Shown here piece by piece: positions 37,292 to 46,883 of a stretch of DNA of 64,000 nt. The DNA is from Hyphomicrobiales bacterium. Its GTDB lineage: Bacteria > Pseudomonadota > Alphaproteobacteria > Rhizobiales > Rhizobiaceae. Under the pieces are notes generated by a model, which was given only the letters and a program-made list of their open reading frames with translations, made no database searches and was not told the origin of the DNA. Position numbers and translations under genes: made by a program. Every line of letters begins with the position of its first letter. The first letter of the stretch is position 1. The stretch spans positions 21,556-85,555 of the forward strand of contig UICE01000003.1 of assembly GCA_900471815.1 (NCBI GenBank), given 5' to 3'.

Positions 37292-37752
37292 AGGATCATT
37301 CTTTCCGGCTGGAGCACGCATCTGAACAGGATTTTCAAAGTTTGTTCGAGTTACGGCTTCTCACCATGCGTGAAAGCCTTGAGCGGATCGGGCGTTTCGA
37401 TGAGAGGCGGGCATTTGAGCGGTTCCGCAAGTCATTTCGAGCTGAATATACGCGACTGATTGTGCTTTCGAATGGTTCGCTCGGCGGTTGCGTGGCGCTC
37501 GGCCCGTATGAGGATGGCTTGCTGCTAGAGCACTTCTACATTTCCCCGGCATTGCAGAATACCGGCTTGGGAACGGCTGTCCTTCAGACGCTTTTGACGG
37601 AATCGGATGAACGCGGCCTGGCTGTGCGCTTGAGCGTATTACAGAAGAGCGATGCTGGTCGTTTTTACGGGCGCAACGGATTCACCAATACCGGTGCGGA
37701 TGAGTGGGACGTCTATTTTGAACGAAGCCCGCAAAAGAAACGGCACCTGTGA
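37288..37752 (+). CDS. GNAT-family N-acetyltransferase
   Basis: The 154-residue protein has the acetyl-CoA motif A of GNATs (LLLEHFYISPALQNTGLGTAVLQTLL, with the QNTGLG pyrophosphate loop) and the NGF motif at the end (GRNGFTNTGADEWDVYFER). Substrate unknown. It overlaps the VOC gene by 4 bp (ATGA), and its stop is inside the following terminator hairpin. Confidence 0.85.
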   Translation: MKDHSFRLEHASEQDFQSLFELRLLTMRESLERIGRFDERRAFERFRKSFRAEYTRLIVLSNGSLGGCVALGPYEDGLLLEHFYISPALQNTGLGTAVLQTLLTESDERGLAVRLSVLQKSDAGRFYGRNGFTNTGADEWDVYFERSPQKKRHL

Positions 37753-37761
37753 GGTGCCGTT
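37739..37761. terminator. Hairpin between convergent GNAT and homospermidine synthase genes
   Basis: AACGGCACCT (37739-37748) and AGGTGCCGTT (37752-37761) form a perfect 10-bp stem with a 3-nt loop that includes the GNAT stop codon. It could serve both directions. Confidence 0.65.
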
Positions 37762-37789
37762 GCCATTTCAGTATGGTCCAGAGCAAATA

Positions 37790-39235
37790 TCAATGGACGA
37801 GAATATTGCGGAACTGCCAAGGATCGCTTTTATCAATGTCTTCCTTGAACAGGCCCGGCCGGTTTTCCAGCGGTGTCCAATCGGTGTAGTGACCTTTTAG
37901 CGGGCCGAGATATGGCGTCTGAACTTCGAGGCAGCGACGGAAATCAATCTCATCCGTTTCCACGATACCCGCTTGCGGGTTTTCAAGAGCCCAAACCATG
38001 CCAGCCAGAACAGCAGAAGACACCTGGAGGCCGGTCGCGTTCTGATAGGGAGCGAGCTTGCGGGCTTCCTCAATTGTCAGCTGCGAACCATACCAATAGG
38101 CGTTCTTGTCGTGGCCATAGAGCAAAACGCCCAACTCGTCGGCGCCGTCCACAATCTCGGACTCGTCCAGCACATGCAGCTTGGTTTGCGGCTGGCCAGC
38201 AGCACCAAACATTTCATCAAGCGACAGGGTTGCCACATTGGATGGATGATAGGCGTAGTGGCATGTCGGCCGGTAGGTTGCCTTGCCCTTCTTGTCGAAA
38301 ACGGTAAAGAAATCGGCAATCGAGATAGACTCATTATGCGTGACCAAAAGGCCGAACTGCGCGCCCTCTGTCGGGCACCAGGTGCGAATGCGGGTGTCAG
38401 CGCCGGGCTGCTCGAGGAAAATGGCGGCCTTGTTGCCCTTCTTCTGCTTACGGGCGTTCTTTGGCATCCATTTTTCATGGGTGCCCCAACCAAGCTCAGC
38501 AGGCTGCAAGCCTTCTGAGATGAAACCTTCAACGGACCAGGTGTTCCAGAAGACGCCGAAGGGCTTTGGATCAACGGCACGCTGCGTATCGCGCTCGGCA
38601 ATGTGGATACCTTTGACGCCAACCTGTTTCATCAGCTTGGCCCAGCCATGACGATCAGAGCGTTCAGGCTCGGTATGTTCAATATTGAGGTCTTTGGCCA
38701 GATCAAGCAAAGCACGTTTGACGAACCATGAAACCATGCCGGGATTTGCCCCGCAGCATGAAACCGCAGTCGGACCGCCCGGGTTTTTCTTCTTCTCGGC
38801 AAGCAGCGTCTGGCGCAGCGCATAATTGGTGCGCTCGGCATTGTCGATGCCGCTTGCATAGTAGAAGCCAGCCCATGGCTCGATGACCGTATCGATATAG
38901 AGCGCGCCGAGCTTGCGGCAAAGATGCATGATATCGACGGATGACGTGTCTACCGAAAGATTGACGCAAAACCCCTGTCCGCCGCCTTCGGTAAGAAGTG
39001 GCTTGAGCAGTGTCTTGTAATTTTCCTGGGTGACTGCTTCCTGAATGTAGCGAATACCGCGTTCATCCAGCAATTTCTTGTTTGCATCGCTCGGGTCAAT
39101 AACGACCAAGCGGGACTTGTCAAATTTGAAGTGGCGTTCGATGAGGGGCAGGGTACCCCGTCCGATGGACCCGAAACCGATCATCACGATCGGACCAGTA
39201 ATTTCTCCATGTATAGGCCATTTAGCCTTCGCCAT
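37790..39235 (-). CDS. hss: Homospermidine synthase
   Basis: The 481-residue enzyme starts MAKAKWPIHGEITGPIVMIG and has the NAD-binding GFGSIGRGTLPLIERHF. Further conserved stretches such as YIDTVIEPWAGFYY, CGANPGMVSWFVKRAL and AELGWGTHEKWMP identify bacterial homospermidine synthase of the saccharopine-dehydrogenase fold. It makes sym-homospermidine from putrescine (or putrescine and spermidine) with NAD, the main triamine of many rhizobia. AGGAG precedes the start; 34 further upstream codons are open but unsupported. It works downstream of ornithine decarboxylase at 54449. Confidence 0.95.
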   Translation of the reverse strand: MAKAKWPIHGEITGPIVMIGFGSIGRGTLPLIERHFKFDKSRLVVIDPSDANKKLLDERGIRYIQEAVTQENYKTLLKPLLTEGGGQGFCVNLSVDTSSVDIMHLCRKLGALYIDTVIEPWAGFYYASGIDNAERTNYALRQTLLAEKKKNPGGPTAVSCCGANPGMVSWFVKRALLDLAKDLNIEHTEPERSDRHGWAKLMKQVGVKGIHIAERDTQRAVDPKPFGVFWNTWSVEGFISEGLQPAELGWGTHEKWMPKNARKQKKGNKAAIFLEQPGADTRIRTWCPTEGAQFGLLVTHNESISIADFFTVFDKKGKATYRPTCHYAYHPSNVATLSLDEMFGAAGQPQTKLHVLDESEIVDGADELGVLLYGHDKNAYWYGSQLTIEEARKLAPYQNATGLQVSSAVLAGMVWALENPQAGIVETDEIDFRRCLEVQTPYLGPLKGHYTDWTPLENRPGLFKEDIDKSDPWQFRNILVH

Positions 39236-39388
39236 TTTTTCGTTGCTCCTAATTTTGATCTCCATCATTGAGGGCAGCGGGTTGATATACCGCTTCAAAA
39301 GCAACCATAGAGCATAGTCATGCTCAAGAGCAAACAACTGCTGGCTGCTTTGAGGTGAATTTTTGCCCTAATGTTAATTAAAACAGGA

Positions 39389-40288
39389 TTACAGACGATT
39401 TAGAGTGTCAATCAGCCGCTCGCGGATTGTCATAATACCTTTATAATTGGATTGGGCAGGATTAAGCGCCTCCAATTGGCGGCAAAAAGCTTCTGCGACA
39501 GCGCGGCATTGCGGATGTTTCTTCAATGCATTTACGGGGTCGAGATAAATACGGATCGTGAAAAGAATATCCCCGGACATGGGTAATTTACGCAAGGTCT
39601 GCCGCTCGACTCGAATATGGCAATGGGTTGCCAGATCATCATCGGTGTAAAGTGCCCCTTTCTGATGGCTGGCGAGCGGGTGATACATCTCATCACCTGG
39701 CTGCAAAGACCAATTCATGCGATAGACGGATCGATCAGGGCGCAGATTGTCAAACATGCGGGTTATCAAATCGGCATTGCGGGTGCCTGCATTAAAGTCA
39801 GGAACGGGCGCATGAATATCGTCCATGGACCGCCCGAATTTTTCCAGCAATGTCCATGATGAGGGAAAAGACAATGACGCAGCGGCAAGATGCCAGCCGC
39901 GTTTCTCGTCTTTGCGCATGAGAACCAGATCTTCCTGAACAAGATTTGCAGCACGGAGCAGCAAAGGCGTTTGTGCCGAGCCCAGCTCAATTTTATCGGG
40001 CCAACCGGAAACGGTAATCTCGTCACCATTGCGGGCGTAAAGTTGCGGATATCTGCCAATCAGATGAGCAGCGAGCAGCTCAAGAACTTCTGCTTGCGCG
40101 GCTTGCGTCCCCGGTTCCTCGACGAAAATCCGCTCAGCATGCAGACCAAAGAGCCGCCTCTTTTCTGCAAGATAGGCGAGAAGATTCTCGTCTACCTCTA
40201 TCCAGTCTTTCAAATCCAGCTGTTGCAGCCCGATCGTGAAAGGCTGGCTCGATCCATCATAGGGTGTATGGACAGGCGCTTTATTCAT
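39389..40288 (-). CDS. DUF3445 protein (heme-dependent oxidative N-demethylase-like)
   Basis: The 299-residue protein carries the DUF3445 pattern: an N-terminal GLQQLDLKDWIEVDENL, AHLIGRYPQLY, VQEDLVLM, SLSFPSSWTLLEKFGRSMDDIHAPVP and RMNWSLQPGDEM. One characterised family member is a heme-containing dimethylamine N-demethylase subunit, but most are uncharacterised. It is encoded just downstream of pepF (18 bp between genes) on the same strand, so the two are probably co-transcribed. No electron-transfer partner genes adjoin. Confidence 0.8.
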   Translation of the reverse strand: MNKAPVHTPYDGSSQPFTIGLQQLDLKDWIEVDENLLAYLAEKRRLFGLHAERIFVEEPGTQAAQAEVLELLAAHLIGRYPQLYARNGDEITVSGWPDKIELGSAQTPLLLRAANLVQEDLVLMRKDEKRGWHLAAASLSFPSSWTLLEKFGRSMDDIHAPVPDFNAGTRNADLITRMFDNLRPDRSVYRMNWSLQPGDEMYHPLASHQKGALYTDDDLATHCHIRVERQTLRKLPMSGDILFTIRIYLDPVNALKKHPQCRAVAEAFCRQLEALNPAQSNYKGIMTIRERLIDTLNRL

Positions 40289-40306
40289 GCTGATGGTGTC
40301 CTGACC

Positions 40307-42181
40307 CTAGTCCTGATCCATGGTCTCCAGCTCGTCGATAATGCCTTCAATAACCGACAGGCCTTTTTGCCAGAAGGCTGGATCTGTTGCATCAAGGCCG
40401 AAAGGAGCAAGCAGTTCGGAATGATGCTTGGTGCCACCAGCCTTTAACATGTCAAAGTATTTCTGCTGAAAGCCCGATTCCGCATTCTGATAAACGGCGT
40501 AAAGCGAATTCACCAGACAATCGCCAAAGGCGTAGGCGTAAACATAGAAAGGCGAGTGGATAAAATGCGGAATATAGGTCCAGAAATTCTCGTAGCCCGG
40601 GCCGAAATGCACCGCATCTCCCAAGCTTTCCTTCTGAATGTCCAGCCAAATCTCGCCGATCCGATCTGACGTCAGCTCACCATTGGACCGCTCGGTGTGA
40701 ACGCGACGTTCGAACTGATAGAACGCAATCTGCCGCACGACCGTATTGATCATGTCCTCCGCCTTTTGCGCCAGCATCGCCTTGCGTTCGCGCTTATCCC
40801 TGGTCTTTTCAAGCAATGAACGGAATGTCAGCATTTCACCGAAAACCGAGGCGGTTTCGGCAAGGGTCAGGGGTGTTGACGCCATGAGCGCGCCCTGATC
40901 CCCGGCCAGTACCTGATGCACGCCATGACCAAGCTCATGCGCCAGGGTCATCACGTCGCGTGGCTTGCCCATGTAATTGAGCAGAACATAAGGATGGGCA
41001 GAAGGAACAGTCGGATGGGCAAATGCGCCGGGCGACTTGCCCGGACGTGTCGGCGCATCGATCCAATTCCGGTCAAAAAAGCGCTTGGCAATCTCGGCCA
41101 TTTCGGGGGCAAAGCCATTATAGGCTGAAAGCACGGTTTCGCGCGCTTCGGCCCATGGAATGACCGCTTGTGGTGTTTCCGGAAGAGGCGCGTTGCGGTC
41201 CCAGCTATTGAGATAATCGAGGCCGAGCCACTTGGCTTTCAACTTGTAATAACGATGAGAGAGACGCGGATAGGCGGCCTGCACCGCTTCCGCCAGCGCG
41301 TCGACAACTTCACGCTCAACACGATTGGCCAGATGACGGCTATCGGCGATATCCTCGAAGCCGCGCCAGCGGTCGGAAATTTCCTTGTCTTTCGCCAAAG
41401 TATTGGTGATGAGCGTGAAGATGCGCAGATTTTCCTTAAAAGTCTTGGCCAGCGCATCGGAAGCGGTCTTGCGCACTTCCGCATTCGAATCCTGCAGAAG
41501 GTTGAGGGTTGGTTCAATCGGCAATTCCTCGCCATTCACCTCGAAACGCAGCGACGTCATTGTTTCATCAAAAAGCCGGTTCCAGGCGCCACGGCCTGTA
41601 ATAGACTTCTCGTGAAAGAGTTGTTCCAGCTTGTCATCGAGCTGGTATGGCTTGTCCTTGCGCAGATCGACCAGCCATGGGCGGTAATGGCCGATGGCTG
41701 AATTGTCATCAATGGCCTTTTCGATCAGTGCATCTTCAATACGGTTCAGTTCGAGGCCGTAAAAGATCAGATGGGTGCTGGCATCGGTGAGCTTTTGCTG
41801 GATATCGCCATAGAGCTTGGCATTTTTCGGATTGGAAGTATCGCTGGCATAGACCAGTCCGGCGTAGGAGCCGATTTTGCCCATCAGATCATCGAGCGCT
41901 TCATACTCTGCAATGGACTGAGCAAAATCGCCGCCCTGCGGTTTTGCTATTTCGGCGGCGAGGGTGCCTTTCCATCGTTCTTCAAAGGCGATGGAAAGTT
42001 CACCGGCCTTTTGCAGATCAGCCGTAAGTTCACTGCTTTCGGGGGAAGGATACAGATCAGCCAGGTTCCATTCCGGCAATATGCCAAGTGCAGCCTGTTC
42101 CTCCTTTACGGCGGCGGCGCCGGATTTTGGGGAAAAAACAGTGGCCTGCAATATGTTGTGTCTGTTCATCTCAAAACTCAT
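40307..42181 (-). CDS. pepF: M3-family oligoendopeptidase F
   Basis: The 624-residue metallopeptidase has the zinc site HELGH at 415-419 (TLAHELGHGVHQ) and the PGAFAHP and NYMGKPRDV features of the clade-3 PepF group. It degrades oligopeptides in the cytosol. The start is uncertain between ATG 42181 and ATG 42169; neither has a good ribosome site. The DUF3445 gene follows after 18 bp. Confidence 0.92.
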   Translation of the reverse strand: MSFEMNRHNILQATVFSPKSGAAAVKEEQAALGILPEWNLADLYPSPESSELTADLQKAGELSIAFEERWKGTLAAEIAKPQGGDFAQSIAEYEALDDLMGKIGSYAGLVYASDTSNPKNAKLYGDIQQKLTDASTHLIFYGLELNRIEDALIEKAIDDNSAIGHYRPWLVDLRKDKPYQLDDKLEQLFHEKSITGRGAWNRLFDETMTSLRFEVNGEELPIEPTLNLLQDSNAEVRKTASDALAKTFKENLRIFTLITNTLAKDKEISDRWRGFEDIADSRHLANRVEREVVDALAEAVQAAYPRLSHRYYKLKAKWLGLDYLNSWDRNAPLPETPQAVIPWAEARETVLSAYNGFAPEMAEIAKRFFDRNWIDAPTRPGKSPGAFAHPTVPSAHPYVLLNYMGKPRDVMTLAHELGHGVHQVLAGDQGALMASTPLTLAETASVFGEMLTFRSLLEKTRDKRERKAMLAQKAEDMINTVVRQIAFYQFERRVHTERSNGELTSDRIGEIWLDIQKESLGDAVHFGPGYENFWTYIPHFIHSPFYVYAYAFGDCLVNSLYAVYQNAESGFQQKYFDMLKAGGTKHHSELLAPFGLDATDPAFWQKGLSVIEGIIDELETMDQD

Positions 42182-42574
42182 TATTGCGCCATAAAATGGC
42201 TGGGCGTAGGAGGTCCGGTCGAATCAGACCAGTGGAAATCGGAACACTAAACTTAGTGCAAAGAGACGGCTGTGCAACGATTTGACGCCAATGGCGCAAA
42301 CATGCTGACAAAGCCAAGTTGCATAGGCAAATGAGATTTTGACCGCTTAGAGGCGATATTTAGGCGCGGACGGGGTGGATTCTTTCGTCAAAACGCCTTA
42401 TTCCTGTCGTTAACCAACTGTTGACCATGTCACATAACAGTGGATTTCATTCAGGTTTTTGCCATGCTCTCAACGTATTTGATGTTCAATAAGTGACCAT
42501 TAACCATTAAATTGGATAATCCAGCTATTCGGGGACTTGAGAAAACGATCAAGGTTGGGACGACATTGTCAAAC
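42182..42574. promoter_or_regulatory. Divergent regulatory region with a CtrA-like box
   Basis: This 393-bp gap between pepF and the DUF882 gene holds no gene. TTAACCAACTGTTGA (42410-42424) fits the CtrA consensus TTAA-N7-TTAA with one mismatch, and two further TTAA-rich half sites occur near 42497-42510. These may tie the cell-wall gene downstream to the CckA-CtrA circuit. Nothing else was recognised. Confidence 0.35.
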
Positions 42575-44473
42575 ATGGTTCATGCACAGAGCGGTAAATT
42601 GACGGCAGGTTTTAACATGCGTGCCGGTTGGTTTGCGTTCCTCATGGTCTTCGCGTCGATGCTTTTTGTATCCGCTCAGGCTCAAGCCGAGACGAGAACT
42701 CTCAAGCTTTATTTCATTCACACGAAAGAACGCGCTGAAATCACGTTCAAGAAGAATGGACGCTATCAGCAGGATGGCCTGAACAAGCTGAACAAGTTTT
42801 TGCGGGATTGGCGCCGCAATGAACCGACCAAGATGGACCCACGCCTTTTCGATCTGGTCTGGTCGACCTATCAGAAGGTTGGCGGGCGAGACTATATCAA
42901 TGTGGTTTCGGCCTATCGTTCCCCTACTACCAATTCGATGCTTCGCTCCCGTTCGCGCGGTGTGGCAAAGACAAGCCAGCATATGCTTGGCAAAGCAATG
43001 GACTGGTATTTGCCAGGTGTAAAACTTGCAACCTTGCGCAATGCAGCGCTTAAATTTGAAGCTGGTGGCGTTGGCTATTATCCGCGTTCCGGATCGCCCT
43101 TCATTCATACTGACGTTGGTAATGTCCGCCATTGGCCGCGCATGAGCCGCAAGGAATTGCTGGCGGTGTTCCCAGACGGCAAGACCATGCACATTCCGAC
43201 CGATGGTAAGCCATTACCCGGTTATGAGCAGGCGGTCGCAGCTTACGAATCCCGTAAGCGCAGTGGCGGTTCGATCCAGGTTGCAAGTTCAAGCTCTTCG
43301 CGTCGCGGTGGCAAGACTCTGTTTGGCGTATTGTTTGGCGGTGGCGCGGATGAAGAAGAGGATTCAGGCGAAAGCTCAGTAGCGGTTGCTTCGGCGCCAA
43401 CACCGGCCCGGGGCACCACACGGCAAGCACCCGCAGCTGCCGCTGAATCCGACGAGGATTCAGGAGCTGCGCCAGCAACCACAGCCGGTAATCTTCCGGG
43501 CGTGATGGAACCTGCATTGCCAAACCGTAATGCGCCTGCGCCTGTGGCTGCACCGCGTCCTGAAACGCCGGTTGAGCTGACGCCGGAAGACAATCAGGCT
43601 CTTGCTTTTGCTGTGCCTGTGCCGCTGCGCCGTCCGGATTATGCGCCAGCTGTAGCAACGCCGGAGCCCTCAACGCTTAATGCGCTTGCAGCGGATAATT
43701 CAACGCAGGATAGTGCTGCAGCGATTGCTCAGATGATCGCAGCCAATCCGGCGCCGGAACCCGCGCCAGCAAATGTGGCGCAGCCGCAAATGGTGAATGC
43801 GCTTGTGCCTGTACCATTCGAAAAGCCCCGCACAGCGCCAAAGCAAAACGACATGATGGTCGCCTCCATTGTTCCAACGCAACGTCCGGCGAATATACCA
43901 GCTTCCGTTCAGACAGCGGATAACGACGTCATTCCGGTTCCAGACGATGATCTTGAAGCGATCATCAAGCAGTCTGATCCCGAACACAGCACTGTTGTGG
44001 CGGCGTCCGATCCTTCGCCGGAACTGCCAACCACTGTCGGCAAGACAGGTGGACGGGTGAAGAAGGTTACCGGCAATGATGCTGCTCAAGTTGCATCTGC
44101 CGCTCCCCAGCCTTCATTGCGCAAGACCATGCTTGAAGCCAAGGGCGGTGATCCGGTTGCCATGCTCGACAGCGGTGTGGTGACCACGGCCAAGGCATCC
44201 AAGCCACGCCGTCAGGCAGTGCAGGAGGCACCGAAGGCGATGCAGGTCGCGTCCGATGTGCCGGAGCGGGCACTTTCGAATGAGCAGGTCGCCGACACAG
44301 CACCGGCAGTTACCCCTGCAGTACTGCGCAATGAAACAATGCGCATGGCCCCGACGACAGTCTATGTCGCCGGATTCCAGCAGAAGTTGCCGGTTGCCGA
44401 CGCCAACAAGTTTACCGGCAAGGCTGTGACCTTCATGCAGATCGCAAAGTTCAATCCCAGCCACGGCTCGTAA
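42575..44473 (+). CDS. Exported DUF882 (YcbK, M15-like peptidase) protein with long Ala/Pro-rich tail
   Basis: About 632 residues. A signal peptide (hydrophobic WFAFLMVFASMLFVSAQAQA) is followed by the DUF882 domain, whose YRSPTTNSMLRSRSRGVAKTSQHMLGKAMDWYLPG and PFIHTDVGNVRHW contain the His/Asp/His zinc ligands of M15 DD-carboxypeptidase-like enzymes. It probably trims peptidoglycan peptides. From about residue 225 to 560 it is low-complexity Ala/Pro/Glu-rich, which may span the periplasm. Starts at 42512 (TTG), 42575 (ATG) and 42617 (ATG, best ribosome site) are all possible. The stop runs into an inverted repeat. Confidence 0.82.
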   Translation: MVHAQSGKLTAGFNMRAGWFAFLMVFASMLFVSAQAQAETRTLKLYFIHTKERAEITFKKNGRYQQDGLNKLNKFLRDWRRNEPTKMDPRLFDLVWSTYQKVGGRDYINVVSAYRSPTTNSMLRSRSRGVAKTSQHMLGKAMDWYLPGVKLATLRNAALKFEAGGVGYYPRSGSPFIHTDVGNVRHWPRMSRKELLAVFPDGKTMHIPTDGKPLPGYEQAVAAYESRKRSGGSIQVASSSSSRRGGKTLFGVLFGGGADEEEDSGESSVAVASAPTPARGTTRQAPAAAAESDEDSGAAPATTAGNLPGVMEPALPNRNAPAPVAAPRPETPVELTPEDNQALAFAVPVPLRRPDYAPAVATPEPSTLNALAADNSTQDSAAAIAQMIAANPAPEPAPANVAQPQMVNALVPVPFEKPRTAPKQNDMMVASIVPTQRPANIPASVQTADNDVIPVPDDDLEAIIKQSDPEHSTVVAASDPSPELPTTVGKTGGRVKKVTGNDAAQVASAAPQPSLRKTMLEAKGGDPVAMLDSGVVTTAKASKPRRQAVQEAPKAMQVASDVPERALSNEQVADTAPAVTPAVLRNETMRMAPTTVYVAGFQQKLPVADANKFTGKAVTFMQIAKFNPSHGS

Positions 44474-44480
44474 AACAAGA

Positions 44481-44625
44481 CCCCTCCCTGCTGCTTCGCA
44501 GCTTCCCTCCCCACAAGGGGGAGGGTAAGGCTGCGGCGTAATAGGCTACCGTTGTAGAAATTTCAGAAATTGGCGCCGTTACCCTCCCCCTTGTGGGGAG
44601 GGAGGACGCGTAGCGTCAGGGAGGG
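44481..44625. repeat. Long inverted repeat with CCCCTCCCT ends, MITE-like
   Basis: The left arm (44481-44527: CCCCTCCCTGCTGCTTCGCA, then GCTTCCCTCCCC and ACAAGGGGGAGGGTAA) is nearly the inverse of the right arm (44579-44625: TTACCCTCCCCCTTGTGGGG, AGGGAGG, GTCAGGGAGGGG). Arms are about 46 bp with 50 bp between. It is unrelated to the TGCGTGG family. It lies between the DUF882 stop and the DUF559 start and supplies the purine-rich bases before that ATG. Confidence 0.85.
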
Positions 44626-44636
44626 GCGAGCGTTTA

Positions 44637-45050
44637 ATGCCACACAGCAATATCCCGCCAAAAGCAAGGCAACGTGCTCAAACTCTTCGCCGGGAACTGA
44701 CCAAGGCGGAATGGCGAATGTGGGATATGTTGCGAAGCTTTCGTAATCGAGGTGCACGGTTCCGCCGCGAAACCCCCATTGGTCCATACATCGCTGATTT
44801 TGCTTGGCTATCAGCAAAAATTCTCATTGAAGTAGATGGGGACACGCATGAGACGGACTCTGGCGTCAAACATGACGAAGCCCGCGATATATTCTTGCGC
44901 GGGCAAGGTTTTCAGATACTACGATTTGACAATAATGACGTGATTTCTTCGGAAGAGGCCGTATATCAGGAAATTGAGGCGGCGCTGCAATCGAGATTAT
45001 CGCAACATCCACCTCATAATTTATCAAATCGTGTCAAGCGGCCAACTTGA
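44637..45050 (+). CDS. DUF559 protein, Vsr/restriction-endonuclease fold
   Basis: The 137-residue protein is built around FRRETPIGPYIADFAWLSAKI and LIEVDGDTH (residues 42-71). Asp54, Glu65 and Asp67 form a PD-(D/E)xK-like site as in very-short-patch repair nucleases, and GFQILRFDNNDVI continues the fold. DUF559 proteins are widespread in Hyphomicrobiales but without proven function; DNA cleavage is inferred. The ATG lies 12 bases after a long inverted repeat whose GGGAGGGGCGAG end can act as ribosome site. Its last 17 bases overlap the convergent eda gene. Confidence 0.82.
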   Translation: MPHSNIPPKARQRAQTLRRELTKAEWRMWDMLRSFRNRGARFRRETPIGPYIADFAWLSAKILIEVDGDTHETDSGVKHDEARDIFLRGQGFQILRFDNNDVISSEEAVYQEIEAALQSRLSQHPPHNLSNRVKRPT

Positions 45051-45672
45051 CGGCTTCGGCTGCCAGCTTGGTGATTTCGTCCCACTTGCCTTCCTTGACC
45101 AGATTTTCCGGCGCGACCCACGAGCCGCCGACGCAGACAACATTTGGCAGGGAAAGATAGTTTTTTGCATTGGCAATGCCGATGCCGCCGGTTGGGCAGA
45201 ACATCGTTCCGGCCAGCGGCGAGGAAAGCGATTTGAGGAAAGCTGCGCCGCCAGCCTGTTCGGCCGGGAAGAATTTCAGCATTGTATAGCCTTCTTCCCG
45301 CAGCGCCATGATCTCGCCGGGGGTGATCGCGCCGGGAAGCAATGGCACCTTGCTGGAGCGGGCAGCCTCAAGCAATTGCGGTGTTACACCGGGGCTGACG
45401 ATGAAGCGCGAGCCGGCATTGGCCGCCTCTTCATACTGGCGCGCGTTGAGAATGGTGCCGGCGCCTACGATTGCTTCAGGAACCTCATTGGCAACCGCGC
45501 GGATGGCGTCGAGCGCGGCGGCGGTGCGCAATGTAATTTCGATGGCGGGCAGGCCACCAGCAGCAAGTGCGCGCGCCAAGGGCACCGCATCGGCAACATT
45601 TTGAATGAGGAGGACCGGAATGACCGGCTGGCCCTTGAGGACAGGTAGCAATAAATCGGTCTTCTGGGTCAT
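45034..45672 (-). CDS. eda: 2-keto-3-deoxy-6-phosphogluconate / 4-hydroxy-2-oxoglutarate aldolase
   Basis: The 212-residue class-I aldolase has EITLRTAAALDAI with the catalytic Glu, VGAGTILN, and LKFFPAEQAGG with the Schiff-base Lys, all KDPG aldolase signatures. It cleaves KDPG to pyruvate and glyceraldehyde-3-phosphate in the Entner-Doudoroff route. GGAG lies before the ATG. No edd neighbour is present. Its 3' end overlaps the DUF559 gene. Confidence 0.94.
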   Translation of the reverse strand: MTQKTDLLLPVLKGQPVIPVLLIQNVADAVPLARALAAGGLPAIEITLRTAAALDAIRAVANEVPEAIVGAGTILNARQYEEAANAGSRFIVSPGVTPQLLEAARSSKVPLLPGAITPGEIMALREEGYTMLKFFPAEQAGGAAFLKSLSSPLAGTMFCPTGGIGIANAKNYLSLPNVVCVGGSWVAPENLVKEGKWDEITKLAAEAVKLAA

Positions 45673-45828
45673 GACAATCTCCGTCTTTTTGAACTCTAAT
45701 CGATTTAGTGTTGCTGGACCTTTTTGTCCAATGATTCAAGTCCAGCATCACGCAAGAAATGCGGTCAAAGCACCGCTTGTCGCAAATATCTTGAAATTGA
45801 CGTTGTGGCACAGTAGTTGAATGCCATC

Positions 45829-46758
45829 ATGACAGATCATTCTTCCAATCTGCCCTTTACAGTGGCTGCACTATATCGGTTTGCCCGGCTGGATCACTAC
45901 CAGTCATTGCAGGAGCCGCTGGCGAAACTGTGTTGCGCGCAAGGCATAAAGGGCACGCTGCTGCTGGCGGCCGAAGGCATTAACGGCACGGTTGCGGGCT
46001 CCGCTGCCGCGATCAAGACCCTTGTCGATTTTCTTGAAGCAGAACCTGCAATTGCAGGAATGGAACTGAAATATTCTCATGCCAGCGAAATGCCGTTCAA
46101 GCGTATGAAAGTGCGCTTGAAAAAGGAAATCGTCACCATGGGCGTTGAGGATATCGACCCGCTGCAAAGTGTCGGGACCTATGTCGCTGCGCAAGACTGG
46201 AACGCGCTGATTTCGGACCCCGATACGGTAATCATTGATACGCGCAATGATTATGAGACCGCCATCGGCACATTTACGGGCGCGCTTGACCCGCAGACGA
46301 AAACATTTCGTGAGTTTCCGCAATGGGTGGAAAACCATCGCGAGGAACTTGAAGGCAAGAAGATTGCCATGTTCTGCACTGGCGGTATTCGTTGCGAAAA
46401 GGCTACTGCCTTTGTCAAAGGTCTCGGCTTTGATGAGGTGTTTCATCTCAAGGGTGGCATTCTTAAATATCTGGAAGATGTACCCGCTGAGGAAAGCCGC
46501 TGGGAAGGCGAGTGCTTTGTATTTGATGAGCGCGTTTCCGTCGGCCATGGGTTGATTGAAGGCGAGGCAGAACTTTGCCACGCCTGCCGTAATCCTATCG
46601 CGCCCGAAGACAAGCTGTCGCCTTTGTTTGCAGAGGGGATTTCCTGTCCCAATTGCTATCATGAGCGCACTGATGAAGACCGCGCCCGCTTCGCGGAACG
46701 GCAAAAACAGGTGCGGCTGGCGCGTGAACGCGGGTTGAAAGAGCATATCGGGTCTTGA
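45829..46758 (+). CDS. trhO: tRNA uridine(34) hydroxylase TrhO (rhodanese-domain YceA)
   Basis: The 309-residue protein has the N-terminal YceA domain ([10 protein letters not shown]), a rhodanese domain with active-site loop [10 protein letters not shown], and a C-terminal Cys-containing tail (CHACRNPI and CPNCYHE) that may bind zinc. TrhO makes 5-hydroxyuridine at position 34 of tRNAs, using oxygen. ATG 45829 is preferred to TTG 45817. The ribosome site is weak. Monocistronic. Confidence 0.92.
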   Translation: MTDHSSNLPFTVAALYRFARLDHYQSLQEPLAKLCCAQGIKGTLLLAAEGINGTVAGSAAAIKTLVDFLEAEPAIAGMELKYSHASEMPFKRMKVRLKKEIVTMGVEDIDPLQSVGTYVAAQDWNALISDPDTVIIDTRNDYETAIGTFTGALDPQTKTFREFPQWVENHREELEGKKIAMFCTGGIRCEKATAFVKGLGFDEVFHLKGGILKYLEDVPAEESRWEGECFVFDERVSVGHGLIEGEAELCHACRNPIAPEDKLSPLFAEGISCPNCYHERTDEDRARFAERQKQVRLARERGLKEHIGS

Positions 46759-46883
46759 GCTTGCCGAGAGATGAACCACGTATGTCGTGATTGCGAGCCA
46801 CAAATCCTTCCCTGTCATTGCAATGCCATGAAGCTGTTCCTAACTAAGACCAGCGAATTCATGCGACCAAGAGGGAGAAATGC

